Made by a program: the position numbers and the translations under genes. A stretch of 64,000 bases of DNA from Nectonema munidae (lineage: Eukaryota; Nematomorpha; Nectonematoida; Nectonematidae). Location: NCBI GenBank assembly GCA_030549495.1, contig JAUIRK010000297.1:434001-498000 (forward strand), read 5' to 3'. The notes beneath the pieces are model-generated. The model saw only the letters and a list, made by a program, of their open reading frames with translations, ran no database searches and was not told the origin of the DNA. Every line of letters begins with the position of its first letter. Position 1 is the first letter of the stretch. This document shows, one piece after another, positions 1 through 11,789 of this stretch.

Positions 1-2
1 TA

Positions 3-524
3 CTCTACTTTACTGAGGTACGTTGGTTCAGTCGAGGAACCACTCTGAAGAGATTTTTTGAGTTGAGAGCCGAAGTGAAAACCTTCATGAAGAATGATGG
101 GAAAGCTGTTTCTGTACTAAATGATCCAAAATGGCTCATGAACTTAACTTTTCTTGTTGACATTACTCAGGAACTGAATGCATTAAACAAGAAGTTACAA
201 GGCCAAGGACAACTTGTCAGTGCTGCCTATGATAATTTGAGAGCATTTTCTACAAAATTTGTGGAAACCCCGCTCTCTGAGAAAAATATTTGTCATTCCC
301 ATGAATGCAAAGCACTCATGGATACAGGCATAACATTCAGTGGTGAGAAGTATGTTGATGCCATTGTGAGTCTTCAGGAAGAATTTGATCACAGGTTTGG
401 CGACTTTAAAACGCACCAAGTCACTTTTCAAATTTTTTCTGATCCTTTTTCCTTTGATGTGCAAGACCTTTTCGAAACTTTTTACTCAAGGGATCCTCTT
501 TGTTCACATGTCCAAATTTTTTGA
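3..524 (+). pseudogene. hAT transposase fragment (ZBED5/FAM200-like), cut by window edge
   Basis: An open frame entering from the left edge encodes a piece of a hAT-superfamily transposase. It shows the typical EVRW.SRG segment (codons from about position 15), followed by KWLMNLTFLVDITQELNALN and a KLQGQGQL segment, the conserved helical region before the C-terminal dimerisation domain in Charlie/ZBED5/FAM200-type proteins. The frame ends at 524 without the hAT dimerisation motif, so the C-terminus is missing or lies in another frame. The N-terminal BED finger and first catalytic Asp would lie outside the window. It is a relic rather than a host gene: no splice structure is visible and similar relics recur nearby. 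Family assignment comes from motif memory, not a search. Confidence 0.7.
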
Positions 525-1651
525 AGGAATAGTAACTAACTATGCTAAAACTGAATGAATATAGCACAAAACTCTCTATTAGTTATCGTTTTTTATTTAA
601 TACAACTGTCAAATTAATTATGACTGATTTAATAACTCTATTCTTTGAATTGACCACTCTCCTCAACTCCAAGAAAATTTTCAATCGTCCACGAATGAAT
701 TCAGAACTTTAATGTGAATATCAAATTTTTTTAACCGAATTTTCGCACAAACGTGAATAATCCACCATCACTAGTATCGATTGTCTTTACTCCTGATGAT
801 ATTCACAGCATGACTATTACATGAAATTTTGTAGAGAATTAATTTGCCTTTGTTTGCTTTGCGCTTTCTCTAAGTCTAATACACTATACCTGATGAAGTT
901 TACATTTTGCTAAGACTAAATGGAGTATAATCGTTTACTGGTGATATACGTCTTGTTATATACGATTTCCAGACTTGCTTATTTTGGAGCTGCTTCGTAC
1001 ACATTGTTTCTTCTCAGACAAACTCTCTTTGCGATAGATGCTGCAAGTTAGCTTAAACATCTATGTAGGCTACGTTGGGCGTTTTCGTGTTGAAGTTTTC
1101 TTTGTTTACACTTAGAATCATTTGGAACTATTCGAGGCACTACTTATAAAAGATAAGCGATAGCAACACTATCACACATTTTTATTCCAAAAGTTTTCTC
1201 ACTTGCTCTAAAATGCTTTTCATTCAAGTAATTTTTGGTTTTTCGAACATGTCTTCTCGACTTAAAATTCACCGCCTCTAAAAACTTTAGCTGTTATAAA
1301 TGTTAATCAATGAAGTAACTTTCTCATATTTCGTAGTATTCCCCTAGAAAGCCATGTTAGTAAATTATTTAATACTGAGACTTTTTAAACCATACCAAGC
1401 TTAAGGAAACCTCTTTCATGTTTTGTGTTAGCAGTTTTGGGTTAGGGTTAGGGTTAAGGTTATCCATAGCTCGATGTTAGCTGCAAATTAGTATTTTTTC
1501 GATGATGATTTTCGATGAAAAACTTTTTTTGACCTGATGTGATAATAAAGTGCATGATTACGTACAATACATAAAAATTTAACATTAATTTTGTGAAAAT
1601 GTTACAACAAACTGACATGTTTAAAATAGATTTAACCGCGCTGTTACACTA
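525..1651. other. no gene seen; short telomere-like tract
   Basis: AT-rich sequence with stops in all frames. The only distinct item is a short G-rich stretch near 1436-1461 holding about three GGGTTA units, which resembles the vertebrate-type telomere repeat but is too short to be a telomere. Confidence 0.5.
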
Positions 1652-2229
1652 GGGGTCAAACACATATGATGTCTCCATAAAAAATTGAAATTTGCCTCCC
1701 CCTGTCTGAGTACATCTAAAAATCAATCCCACCCCCAGTCGGACGTCCTTTTTAGCTTTACCCCTACCCCCACCTGACCCTTGGTATTAATGATAATCTC
1801 TTTTTTCCTATATTTAGGTATGAAAAAAAGGAGACTTGATATTTTTATTTTAAATTCATCATCATCTTTAGGTTCTATAAAAGAACTGTTCATAAGCAAA
1901 TCAAAAATGCTAAAAATTGGGCAATCATCTTCTTCATCGCCTACACTATCCGGAATTTCTTCATCTTCTTTTTTTAAGAAGATAAACTATAAAGGAAAGT
2001 ATTATAAACTATGAAGCTAAGCCATACATCATAAAAAAATTTTTGTAAAAATTTCAACATCATATCCTGCAAAATATAAAATATCATATATGGAAAAACA
2101 CTTATTCATATGGAAATATCAAAAAAGACGAAGTTCGGATAATAACCCCCCCCCCCCCCCCCATCACGAAGAATCTAAAATTTGTGTGACCCCCTCCCTC
2201 TTTTGGGACGTCATATATGTATGACCCCC
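1652..2229. mobile_element. MITE with about 30-bp inverted ends and TA flanks
   Basis: The left end begins (TA)GGGGTCAAACACATATGATG. The reverse complement of the right end begins (TA)GGGGGTCATACATATATGA. The two match over roughly 30 bases with a few differences and are flanked by TA on both sides, as in mariner/Tc-type insertions. The interior has no credible coding frame; a 77-codon frame at 1781-2014 is serine-rich low-complexity sequence. A run of 17 C lies at 2146-2162. Superfamily is inferred only from the TA flanks. Confidence 0.5.
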
Positions 2230-2231
2230 TA

Positions 2232-3119
2232 TATCATTTCATCAAATTCACTTTAATCAATCAACTATAAAAAACATATCCTCATAATAAAGTGGAAAAA
2301 TATCTTCTGATAAAATTGAAACAGTTACATGCTTATATGTGGGCTTGAGATACCAACGATGTTTTTACTAGAAAAAGGAGGCATTTAACCAATCTGATTC
2401 GCTAAGAGAATATTTGGAAAAGAGGCTTCATGGGGGTAGCAACTGTTCCTTTTGGTAACGCCACTGCTATTCATATTTTTGACATTGGCCCCACATATTC
2501 TAACGATATTCTCATTGTTTTGCCAGACTTATTTCGCGAACATAATCCGTTTACCACCTGAATTATCAGATGTCTTCTAATGGAAAGAAGAAGGTTGTGT
2601 TTGATGTTGTGAAAAGTTACTTAGGTCTTTAACACGTTATTACTCTTTTTAATTATTTAAATCGTAATAGATTTGTTTTAAAGCTTTCTAAATCAAATTG
2701 GGTACAAGACTTTTAATTTTTTTATACCCGCAACGTATTAAAACTGTTGACTTACACAAAGATCCTTTGAATGATAACTTTGATGAGAACGAATCTTAAA
2801 CTTATTTATACTTTGCTTTATTTATACACATCCTTGTTTGATTAAAAAACTTATTTCGCAAGATCTAACTACTAATCGTTATCTGCTTTGGTAATTTTGG
2901 AATTAGTATATCGTTTATGAATGTTGTTGAATTATATCACTAATTTTAATATGATTTAATATAAAATTATGTTGATTCGCTGTTTGATTTCTCATCTTAC
3001 ACAATTGTCCTGACTGCTCACCATCAATTTGAAGGTAGTTTTCTATTTTTGGATTTGTTGGCTCAAAAGAAGTCGTTAAAACTAATATATATTTTCGAAG
3101 TTAATTTTCTCATTTTACA
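2232..3119. other. no gene seen
   Basis: AT-rich intergenic sequence. I see no coding frame of note, no RNA gene and no clear repeat boundary. Confidence 0.4.
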
Positions 3120-3127
3120 TTTTAAAT

Positions 3128-3516
3128 CAGGATTCTTAATCTTTGTTATGTCATGGACCCCTTTAAGAAAGCTATTGACCGCCTAAAAGGACACTTTCAC
3201 ATAAAAAGTCATAAAAACAACTTCGCATACAATTAATAGCTGTACTTTATTTTATTGACATGAATTATTTGATCTTAAATGACGTCAAATACACGTAGCA
3301 AAGCAAATTTTACCTAAATTCAAGGAGAAAAGACAAAAAGCCACAGCTTCCTACTTATTCAAATTTTTAAAGTTTACTTTTTGTTTCAGTTATTTTTACA
3401 CCTACAAATGGGCAGATTATTTTCACTAATTTTGAGTTTTTTTTTACAAAAATTAGAAACTAAGACGGAGCCATTGGTCACCCAGGGGTCCGTGTATCCC
3501 ATGTTATAAACCACTG
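3128..3516. mobile_element. hAT-type MITE with near-perfect 8-bp target duplication
   Basis: The left end begins CAGGATTCTTAATC and the right end, read in reverse, begins CAGTGGTTTATAAC. Both are followed by a GGACCCCT segment about 30 bases in. Flanking 8-mers are ttttaaat (3120-3127) and ctttaaat (3517-3524), matching at 7 of 8 bases, as expected for a hAT insertion. No coding capacity. Relatives with CAGTGGTT ends occur at 15425 and 34252. Confidence 0.6.
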
Positions 3517-4060
3517 CTTTAAATATAAAAAAAGGTACCGTGGGGTAACCCTTGAGTTATCAAAACCCAGTTTCTAATCAACCTTACTCACACACCCAAA
3601 CATGCACAATGTCGTATTTTTGATTAAATATAAAATTCTTCAATTTTAAACACTTTATGAATACAATAGAAATATTTTGAAAATATAAATATAAACATTC
3701 ACTATTTTTTAGTGACACTTTATAAGATAAGTTTGGGTTTTCAAATTGAACCATGGTTAAAAGTTAAAACACATTTGTATTTGATATATAAAAAATATTT
3801 AACACAATTTCTTTATGATTTATACCAATTTAATTATTCTTTTTCTTCCTGAAAGATATTAGTATAAATATCTGGATTCTGGAACTATAAACAATTAGCG
3901 AAAAAATTTTGAAACTTTGATTTAATAAGAAAATTTTCAGGGACTTTATTCGAATTGATATTAATTATTTCCAGTAGTTTAAAGGATTTTTTTACAACCT
4001 TAATGTATCTTTATGTTTAATATACACATTTTAATATTTTAGTTAAAAATTATTTTCCTA

Positions 4061-4648
4061 GTTTTTTTTGTTGGTATAACAAAATCGAATGACTTTACTC
4101 ATCTTCTTGCTATTCCTGTTACGGATGAAAACATTAAATATAATGCTAAGTGTGTTGTAATGGACTTTATCGACGCATGCTATCCCACATCACTTTTGCG
4201 CATATCTTTTTTCCTGATACGCTTGTCAACGCATAAAGAAGTAGTAAAAATGCAAAATTTGATAACATTTACTCTAGCACAAGATCAAAGTCCTTATTAT
4301 CCCTTGAGTTTCTCTACTATCAATCATTACAAAGAAAGGAAGATTTTTTTTAATGCTGACAATGGCTTTGGATATAAAAAGTTAGAAAATTTGAGGGACG
4401 AACTTATAGAAAATATTAATACTTATTTTCAAGATACTTTAATTTCTACGATACATCCATTTCATATAACAATTTGCTCTATTAAAGAGAATAAAAAAGA
4501 TATCAGATTTCTGAATAAGATGATGGAAATATATAATAATCCAATCAATATTGGCACGCAAAATCAGAATATAGAAAAGTTAGTACTATATTCTTTGTCT
4601 TCTAGGAATGTTCCTAAAATTGTAAAAGAGTTTTGGCTTAGAGTCTGA
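4061..4648 (+). pseudogene. 2H-phosphoesterase-like exon (ASCC1/AKAP7 type), possibly inactive
   Basis: The frame can be read from about 4050, upstream of the ATG at 4160, and includes THLLAIPVTDENIKYNAK, which resembles the start of the AKAP7/ASCC1 2'-5' RNA ligase-like domain. A plausible splice acceptor (ttttcctag) ends at 4060. Two HxT/S motifs are expected. The second is present as FHITICSI. At the place of the first, LLRISFFLIRLS has Arg where the family has His, followed by a KEV segment like the usual EEV. Loss of a catalytic His argues for a decayed copy or a non-enzymatic protein. No other exon of such a gene was found in the window. The frame stops at 4648. Confidence 0.4.
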
Positions 4649-5349
4649 ATCACTAAGCATTCCTTATTTTTGCTTAGGACTATTTTCATATTTTATATAA
4701 AAATGTTCCACTTTCTTTTAAATTTCGAATAAATTTGTTGTTTTTAATACGATTGTAAGCCACTTCTACACGATTTTCTTATGGATATTATATAATATAT
4801 AAGTTATTGACTTCATAAGGATGCAATTAGCACGCGATCTCCATTCTTGAGAGATCTCAAAGCTTTATCTTTCTTTTTCTGCAGTATGGATAATTTAGAC
4901 AAGTTAGATAAAACCAATAAAGTTTGAATTGAAAAGTTTTGAAAGAAATAGGGCGTCATAAACAATAAATCTATTGTTTCAATATTAAAAAGATTTTTAG
5001 AGAGAGTTTGTGTTACGGAAAGACTATGCAATTTTTTGATGTGAATTTAAATGTTAACCGATCAAATTACGCGAGAATCGAACCAATTATTTTGAATATT
5101 TTCCCTATTAAATTTTGACTATAAAAATGAACTGCGCTAAAATTTTGCATCTGATCTGCTAAAATTGAATGATTTTCAACGATCGCTATACATTATATAT
5201 GAGTTACCAGTTATAACTTCTAGTATATAACTATTTTTCTGAAAGATATCACTACTTTGTAATTACAATCAAAATGTATGAAGTCAAAATCCTTTTTAAC
5301 AAGTAACCTAAAACATGTAAAAAAAAATAATATCAACGGATCTCCGAAT

Positions 5350-5620
5350 TATCCTTTAACTTATATCTCCATATATAAATAGTTGAACGTCATGGGTTTG
5401 ATCGCCAAGGCTCCCGACTGTTGAATAACAAAATCACAGAACTGTGATTAACTATCTCAAACATAATGCTAGCATATAGCCTTACAGCTGAAGATGCTTT
5501 TCGCAATGGAGTGTAGATGCGCTTTAACCCAATATTAATTTACGTAATCCAACACATAACACTTAGTTAAGTCTTTTCTTCCAAACTTTTGTGATATTGA
5601 TACCAAAATCAGTTGTTAAA
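5350..5620 (+). mobile_element. tRNA-derived SINE copy
   Basis: A B-box-like stretch (gggtttgatcgcc near 5392) is followed about 70 bases later by gcatatagccttac. Both segments, in the same order and orientation, recur near 48410-48450 in the PUDP-like gene. That pairing of a Pol III B box with a shared downstream body is the signature of a tRNA-derived SINE. Boundaries are approximate and no target duplication was identified. Confidence 0.4.
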
Positions 5621-5639
5621 AAAGGGAGACCACTTTGAA

Positions 5640-6300
5640 CCCTATTTCAATCAATGTGATCTCAGAAATATTTTCTAACTTGAACACTACGCTATGGTTT
5701 TTTAAGAAATTCACCTAGACATGTCGTCTCATCATTTCTATGTTACGAGTTGGTTTTATTATCATCTGCAAAAGGTGTATTAATGTAGCATTTACTCTTT
5801 TTAATTGAAACGTGGAGGAAACCAAACTAGTTATTGTAACACCGAAAAACAATGAAATATATTTAAAACATTTAAACGCAAGAAGTTTTTCAAATGGAAA
5901 AATTAAGGGAATAAAATCAATGAAATCAAGTTTAAAAGAAGATAAAGTCTTTTTTTTGCTTTTAAGAAATGTTTTTTTCGTAAATGATGATAACTTTTTT
6001 TGCGAACGATCCTTTAATATCAGTTTTACTTCAAAAAAATCGTTTGATTTAACAATAATCTTTGAGGGCAGCATAAAGCACTATGTGATGAAAAGATAGC
6101 ATTGTTGAAATGAAAAAGCAATAAAAAACGCATCTGAAGAAGGAAAAAACGAATTGCAAATTTTTATATATTAAAAAAAAATTTTACTGCTCATATCATT
6201 ATTTACATTTTGTATTATATTTATTACATATAAAACACAAAAAAAAATTTATATTTTTTATTTTTTTTTAAAATATAAAACATTTATTTACATTTTATTT
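5640..6300. other. ambiguous region, no recognised gene
   Basis: Overlapping open frames exist on both strands (95 codons at 5812-6099 on +, 119 codons at 5715-6074 on -). Neither resembles a family I know and both are lysine/phenylalanine-rich, as AT-rich noise tends to be. I do not call a gene. Confidence 0.3.
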
Positions 6301-6317
6301 TATTTTACTGCAGACCC

Positions 6318-7824
6318 TTTTCTGATATCGAGTATTTGGTGGAGCTTAAACAAATAAATGGTGTACAAATGGGAGTTGGGCTTCACTCTCGTAAAACGGC
6401 TGTAAAGATTGTTGACCACATTTCTACAAATCTTAAAAAAAGTTTTCACCAAAATTATTGAAAAAAACGGAAATTTTGCATAATGTAGACGAAGCTTCCA
6501 CCATATCCAACAAATCAGTGCTCATCATTTTGTTGAATGTAGAGGACACTGAAGTTTCACCAGTTATATTTTTTGATTTGGTTGAACTTCAGGATCAGGG
6601 TGCAAAAAACATTTTTTCAGTTAGGTTTTGCTCAGATGGAGCTAGTGTCATGTTTGGACGTCATTCAGGCGTAGGTGTTCGATTCAGAAAAAGTTTTCCC
6701 AATATTGTTCTTTGGCATTGCCTTAATCACCGGTTACAGTTGGTACTGGATGACTCCGTGAATGATGTAAAGTTGGTTAATCTTTTCAAAATATTCATTG
6801 ATAAGATCTATAAAATTTTTCATCAGTCAAACAAAAAGCAATGAGCCTTTTAAAATTTTATCGGATCTAAGGCAGCAAATTTTCAAAATAGGTTGGGTTT
6901 TGGGTCCCAGATGGGCAGCTTGTAGTTTGAGGACTACTATTGCTGTCTTTATTAGTTTTTTTCAAAAGAAGGCTTTTTAGGGATGGCATCACGATTATCG
7001 AACAAAATTTTTCTCTATGATTTGGCTTTGATGATTGATATTCTTCAAGATACATCAATATTGTCCTACGGTTTGCAAGCGAGAAATATAACGATTCAAA
7101 AAGCAGATAAACTCATTTAAAGATCGATCAAAGCTTTTAAATAATTGAAAAAAAATTTTAATTTAAATTAGAAAGGTAAGGGTGTTTACGAAAAGGAAGC
7201 AGATAAAAAAATTATGGGAGAATTGAAAGAAATTTAGTGGGTTGAAAATTCTAAAATAGTCAGAATTCCACGTCAAAATCTTCTTTAAAAAGTGATTGAA
7301 AACATTGAAAAGCGTAAGATGAGCAATGATTTTATCAAAGCATCATCTTGTTCGACTGAGATTCACCACAAAATCCTCGAAATTTCATATTTTTTGGATC
7401 CGAATTCATGACAGATCGAGAGGTGATTATTCAATGGAAAGAAGGCGAGAAAAGCCTCATTCATTTCGAAAGATTTTTTTGTCATCGAATCGATTTCAAT
7501 GAATATAGAGATTATATTGAAAACTCATTAATTCAAACGAAAACATTACATGCATCCGACTTACCAGAGAGCATAAAAATGGCTAAAAATATATTGAATG
7601 TCGTGGCTGTTAGTACAGCGGAAGCAGAGATAGGTTTTTCAATGATGAACAACATATATTCCGAAAAAAGAAACCGATTGTCAGTTCATAACATCTCAAA
7701 CCTGATGATAATAAATTTAATAAGCATGCCGCTAAAAAATTGGAAGGCAAAAGATACAGTTATAACATGGTTGAGAAAGATTCATTTAGCAGATGACACA
7801 AGAGTAAAAAAAGCAAGAAGATGA
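6318..7824 (+). pseudogene. hAT transposase relic (KIAA1586-like)
   Basis: Pieces of one hAT transposase appear in order. From 6318 come a PFSDIEYLVELKQINGVQMG segment and LHSRKTAVKIVDHIS. At 6458-6844 come EASTISNKSVLIILL, FCSDGASVMFGRHSGVG and the LWHCLNHRLQL segment that follows the second catalytic Asp. At 6798-6980 comes KIGWVLGPRWAACSLRTT. At 7408-7824 comes the C-terminal dimerisation region with VVAVSTAEAEIGFSMMN and NISNLMIINL. The arrangement matches KIAA1586-type hAT proteins. The reading frame changes several times, an in-frame stop is present near 6961, and about 30 residues seem lost between IFSV and FCSDGA. It is a dead copy. Confidence 0.75.
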
Positions 7825-7869
7825 AGTCAATCAAAATCAAGAGGCAATCTGGAAATACTTCGATTGAGA

Positions 7870-9430
7870 TTATAATTCTGTTTTTTTTATTTTCCATTTT
7901 TTCACAATATTTTTGAATTATTAAACAAGTTTTGCGTACAAGCTTTTTTCACTTTAAAACATAAAATTTTTCATTGTATAAGGGTTGGATAGAAACAATT
8001 AAAATGGGTAGTAGGAAAGCCTAAAAAATATAAATTTACAAAGAGTTTTCGATCAAGTAGGTTGGAAAACTTGAAAAAATTTTACGAGTAGTCTCAAACG
8101 AAATTTGATTCCATTACTGGCTTAAAGTTGGTCCAAAGTTAATCAGTTTGTAACTTTTTTTATAGTCAAGAGATCGTTTTCATTTGGCATAATATATAGA
8201 GGTTCTTATTTTTCAACGTTAAGAGATTCATTATTACCAAGACTTAGAGTTTCAAAAGATTCACAAAGTTTTATATTATAGTCTATAAACCTGTTTATGA
8301 AGTCGGATTCTAGCGTATCTAGTATTTCAGCAACAAGCCTAATTTTCTAGATGATTTAAAGTTAATCATCAATATACTGGTTATTTTTATATATACAAAA
8401 TATCATATTTGAGATAGGAGTTATTTTTTTATAGATTCCGTACCTTTGTTAACTAGTTAGTTTTAAACTTTTGGGTACGAAATAACCAATTTAGATGCGA
8501 AATGAATTGAATTCCAAATATATCAGTTAAGAAATGTCTTGAACTCATTGTTTATACACCCCATATCTAGTTTTATGAAGAACCTTTTAAATATATAGGA
8601 TCATACTCATTTCATTATACTTTTTACTAAAAAAATGGTAATATGATGACAGGAAAACTCATTGTGAGCACATGATAGCTTTTGATCTATATTTCTGTTT
8701 AATTTAAATCAGTGGTACATGTAAAATCAGTGCTACATTTATTTTGATGATAAACACTAGGATTTATTTGAATGAAGGCCAAACGATTTTAGGAGATTCT
8801 CACTATTCACGAAGTGGAGAAAAGCAAGAAGATTAATATTATTACAACCTGCTAATGTAAAACGTATCAGATAAGTTACGTTTCTAATGTTTCTATATTT
8901 TTCTCTTTCAAACATCATCGATTATTGATCTCTCTCCTCTTTCACAATTCTATGTATTTACCTCATTTGTATAAACTATTAATATTCCTGTATGTTTCAT
9001 ACGCATATTCGATGATTTTTATCATACACATTTGCATTCACTATTTTGATCTGTTTTTTATTAATAAATTTCTTTTACTAATGTTCTTTGTGAGTGAAAT
9101 TTTGTGTGGAATTTTCTACAATGAGCCTTTTTTTATTTTAAAAAGTTAGTAATGTCGAGAAAATGAAAAAAATATTCAGAAACCTATTTGAAATCTGTGT
9201 TTACTTCAATAGTAAAAAAAATTGAATTTACCACAGTGTTAAATTAGTCAAAAAACACTAGGAATTGACTCTTTAAAACTAAGCCTTCTAACTCGATATT
9301 TAGAAAAAGGTCATCCAGAGTTCAAAAACAAAGATATATATTTTTTAAGTGTAAAGAAACTATGTTACTAAAATAACGATTGGATTCAAGTGGCAGAAGG
9401 TATCGTATGAAGTTCACTAATCTAGCTAAG
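7870..9430. other. no gene seen
   Basis: AT-rich DNA with only short hydrophobic chance frames, such as 74 codons at 8925-9149. No repeat ends recognised. Confidence 0.4.
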
Positions 9431-9439
9431 TAAAAAATC

Positions 9440-9973
9440 TCATAGCATTGGACAAGATCTTATTTTTCCAGCTGCTCATATAGTACGTTGTGTCCTTGAA
9501 GTTGAAGCAGCTAAAAAGATTAACTCTATCTCGCTGTCTAACAACACATTTCAACAACGAATTGAAGAAATCTCACTAGATATTTTTATCAAGTGGTTAG
9601 TGAAATATGTATGTCTAAAATAGGATTTGGAATACAACTTGACAAGTCCACTTATGTGACAAACTGTGCTCAGTTTACTAATGTTTGTTGGTATGTAAGT
9701 GATGAGGGAATTTAAGAAGAGTTTTTTATGAATGCAGAACTAGAAGTAACTACTAAAAGAGATGATATCTTTCAAATTGTAGATTCTTTTTTCAAGCAAC
9801 ATGGCTTAAAATGGGAAAACATAAAAGGATGCACAACTGATGGGGCACCAGCTATGTTGGTACACAAGTCTCCAAAAAAAGTGACAAAAAGAAGTGAAAT
9901 TATAATTGAAGATATTAGATTTTTATTCTATATCCTAAGTTACATTTCCTTAATTGTCAAACACAAATTGTAG
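9440..9973 (+). pseudogene. hAT transposase relic (ZBED5/SCAND3-like), middle part
   Basis: The region reads HSIGQDLIFPAAHIVRCVLE, then SLSNNTFQQRIEEIS, then QLDKSTYVTNCAQFTNV (the QLDEST first catalytic Asp region), then TKRDDIFQIVDSFF and CTTDGAPAML (the second catalytic segment). These are conserved landmarks of the ZBED5/SCAND3/FAM200 hAT lineage. Several stops and frame changes are present. The 3' half is missing: the sequence becomes non-coding after about 9973. It may be related to the fragment at 3-524, which holds a later part of the same kind of protein, but the two are not one copy. Confidence 0.7.
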
Positions 9974-10395
9974 AAGGTAAATTTTGGTTTTCTTAGAGCT
10001 AAAATAACTCAAAGCTTTCTTGGGATGGTTTCTAAAGTCTAATACAATATTGTTTTCATAGTTTGCTTTACATCTTTTTATCAAAATTAAAACCTATTAT
10101 AAATTCTTTTATGCCTCTCAAATATATCGCCACATATATCATATTTGTATATCCTAAAAAGTTTTTTCTTTTTTTTATCAAAAGGATGATCTTTTTGTCT
10201 CAAAATGCTTTAGACTTGTTTTTAGACCCCTTTACAGCTACATATCTCCTGATTTGTTATTTTAAGATTTTGATCTATCGAAGTTTTAAATATTTTCACA
10301 CTTTACATTTTGTAGATTATTTTCTATACCGCGATAGTCAGCGTCATAAAATGTAAGCATTTTCTTTTTATCAACAGGTTTAGATAACTTCCATA

Positions 10396-10740
10396 TTAAA
10401 ACAAAAATAATATAATAATGATCATTTGACTCAAATGTGGCAGGACATTAAGATCATGAATTAAGGCACCTTTATTAGTAATAACTAAGTCCAAAAGACT
10501 TCCAACATTTAGAAGTGTGGTTACAGAATTAAAATGGACTGTTTTATCTCGCATAGGTTTTTCATTTTGGCCCAAAATATTAGTCGCCCTACTTAGGTTT
10601 TTAAGTCTTCTCACAAATTAGATGTCTTCAAATTTGCGTTGGGGAAAACAGTTTCTGAAAGCATGCACTGAGAACTTTGCAAATCATCATCTTTACGGAT
10701 GCAAGTGAAACCAACATGAACTTATTCAGATTTCTGCTTT
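10396..10740 (-). pseudogene. LINE endonuclease fragment
   Basis: The minus frame at 10396-10614 contains LLDLVITNKGALIHDLNV, ending in PHLSQ. This matches the C-terminal part of the apurinic-type endonuclease of Jockey/CR1-like LINEs, where LDLVxTN is followed by a short stretch and SDH. The final SDH is not intact here. Upstream codons to about 10740 look related but are interrupted. No reverse transcriptase follows, so it is a short truncated copy. Confidence 0.5.
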
Positions 10741-10744
10741 ATTT

Positions 10745-11740
10745 TTTTTCGAAATAATGAATGGTTATGATGATAATCTGAAAACAAATGACAAAATATA
10801 AATAATATTAATTACGAAGGAAAAAAATTAACCATAGCTTGGATACTTTAATTATGATACTAATAGGAAGTAAAATTAAGAAAACCTACGTTGCCAAACA
10901 TTTGAGCTCCTTACTCCAAAATAGTTTTTTAGTTTTTAGTTTGTAGGATGTTTGATGCGCCATCCATACATTAGCCACATATGCTGGTTTACGGGCAACT
11001 TAGCATATTAGAAAACAGCGCAATTAGATATTTAGGTAAATAAATTCAAATAAGTGTTTTCGATAATAATCTATTTCAAAAGAAAATACAAATGACGCGG
11101 TAGAGTAATAAATTGATCATCCACATTTTTTATTTTGTTTCTTGATTCTTCCAAGTTTTTTAATGAAATTATTTTTGTAATGACGATTTAAATATTTAAT
11201 ATTTAAAATTTTTCTGTATTTGTATTATGTTTTTCTGTATAAAAAATATTAAATAATAGCCAGCTATTAAATCTTACACAGAATCTTTATTTTAAATTAG
11301 AAGATATTTTAAATTATATGTATTTGTTACTTTAACCTATAAATGACATCCTAATGAATTGACATGTTTCTTTACTAAAGATTTGCATAATGTGAAAATT
11401 AAATTTATTTTTTCAATAGTACCTAAAGTACACGGTAGCGTCTTTAACGAGGTATTTGAAAATTTAAAAGTGCTGTGATAAGAGTTTAGAATAACTTAAT
11501 TTTTTTTGATAGAATGAAATAAATAAATATTTTAATTTATATTATAGTAATATTTTACAAAATAAGTTTCTATGAATTTGGAAATAAAAAAAGTTTAAAT
11601 TCACTTCCCGTTGTTCTGGAGTAACTAAAATATTCAAATTCCCCCATCGAGTGTATGGTAAAAAAGGGATTTAGTTCTGTAAATGACATTTTGAGTAATG
11701 AAAAAAAGCTTGTAAATAATGCTAGAGTTTAGATACTAAA
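10745..11740. other. no gene seen
   Basis: Very AT-rich sequence with stops in all frames and no recognised repeat end. Confidence 0.4.
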
Positions 11741-11789
11741 AACATTTTAATAACATCAAACCGGACATATATATTTGAAAGATAAACAC

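Noticed and set aside
5715-6099. Overlapping frames of 119 (-) and 95 (+) codons
   Set aside because: No motif on either strand; such mutually overlapping frames are common in AT-rich DNA without stops by chance.
8925-9149. 74-codon hydrophobic open frame
   Set aside because: Phe/Ile/Leu-rich composition is expected from T-rich DNA, with no signal or family pattern and no neighbouring exons.
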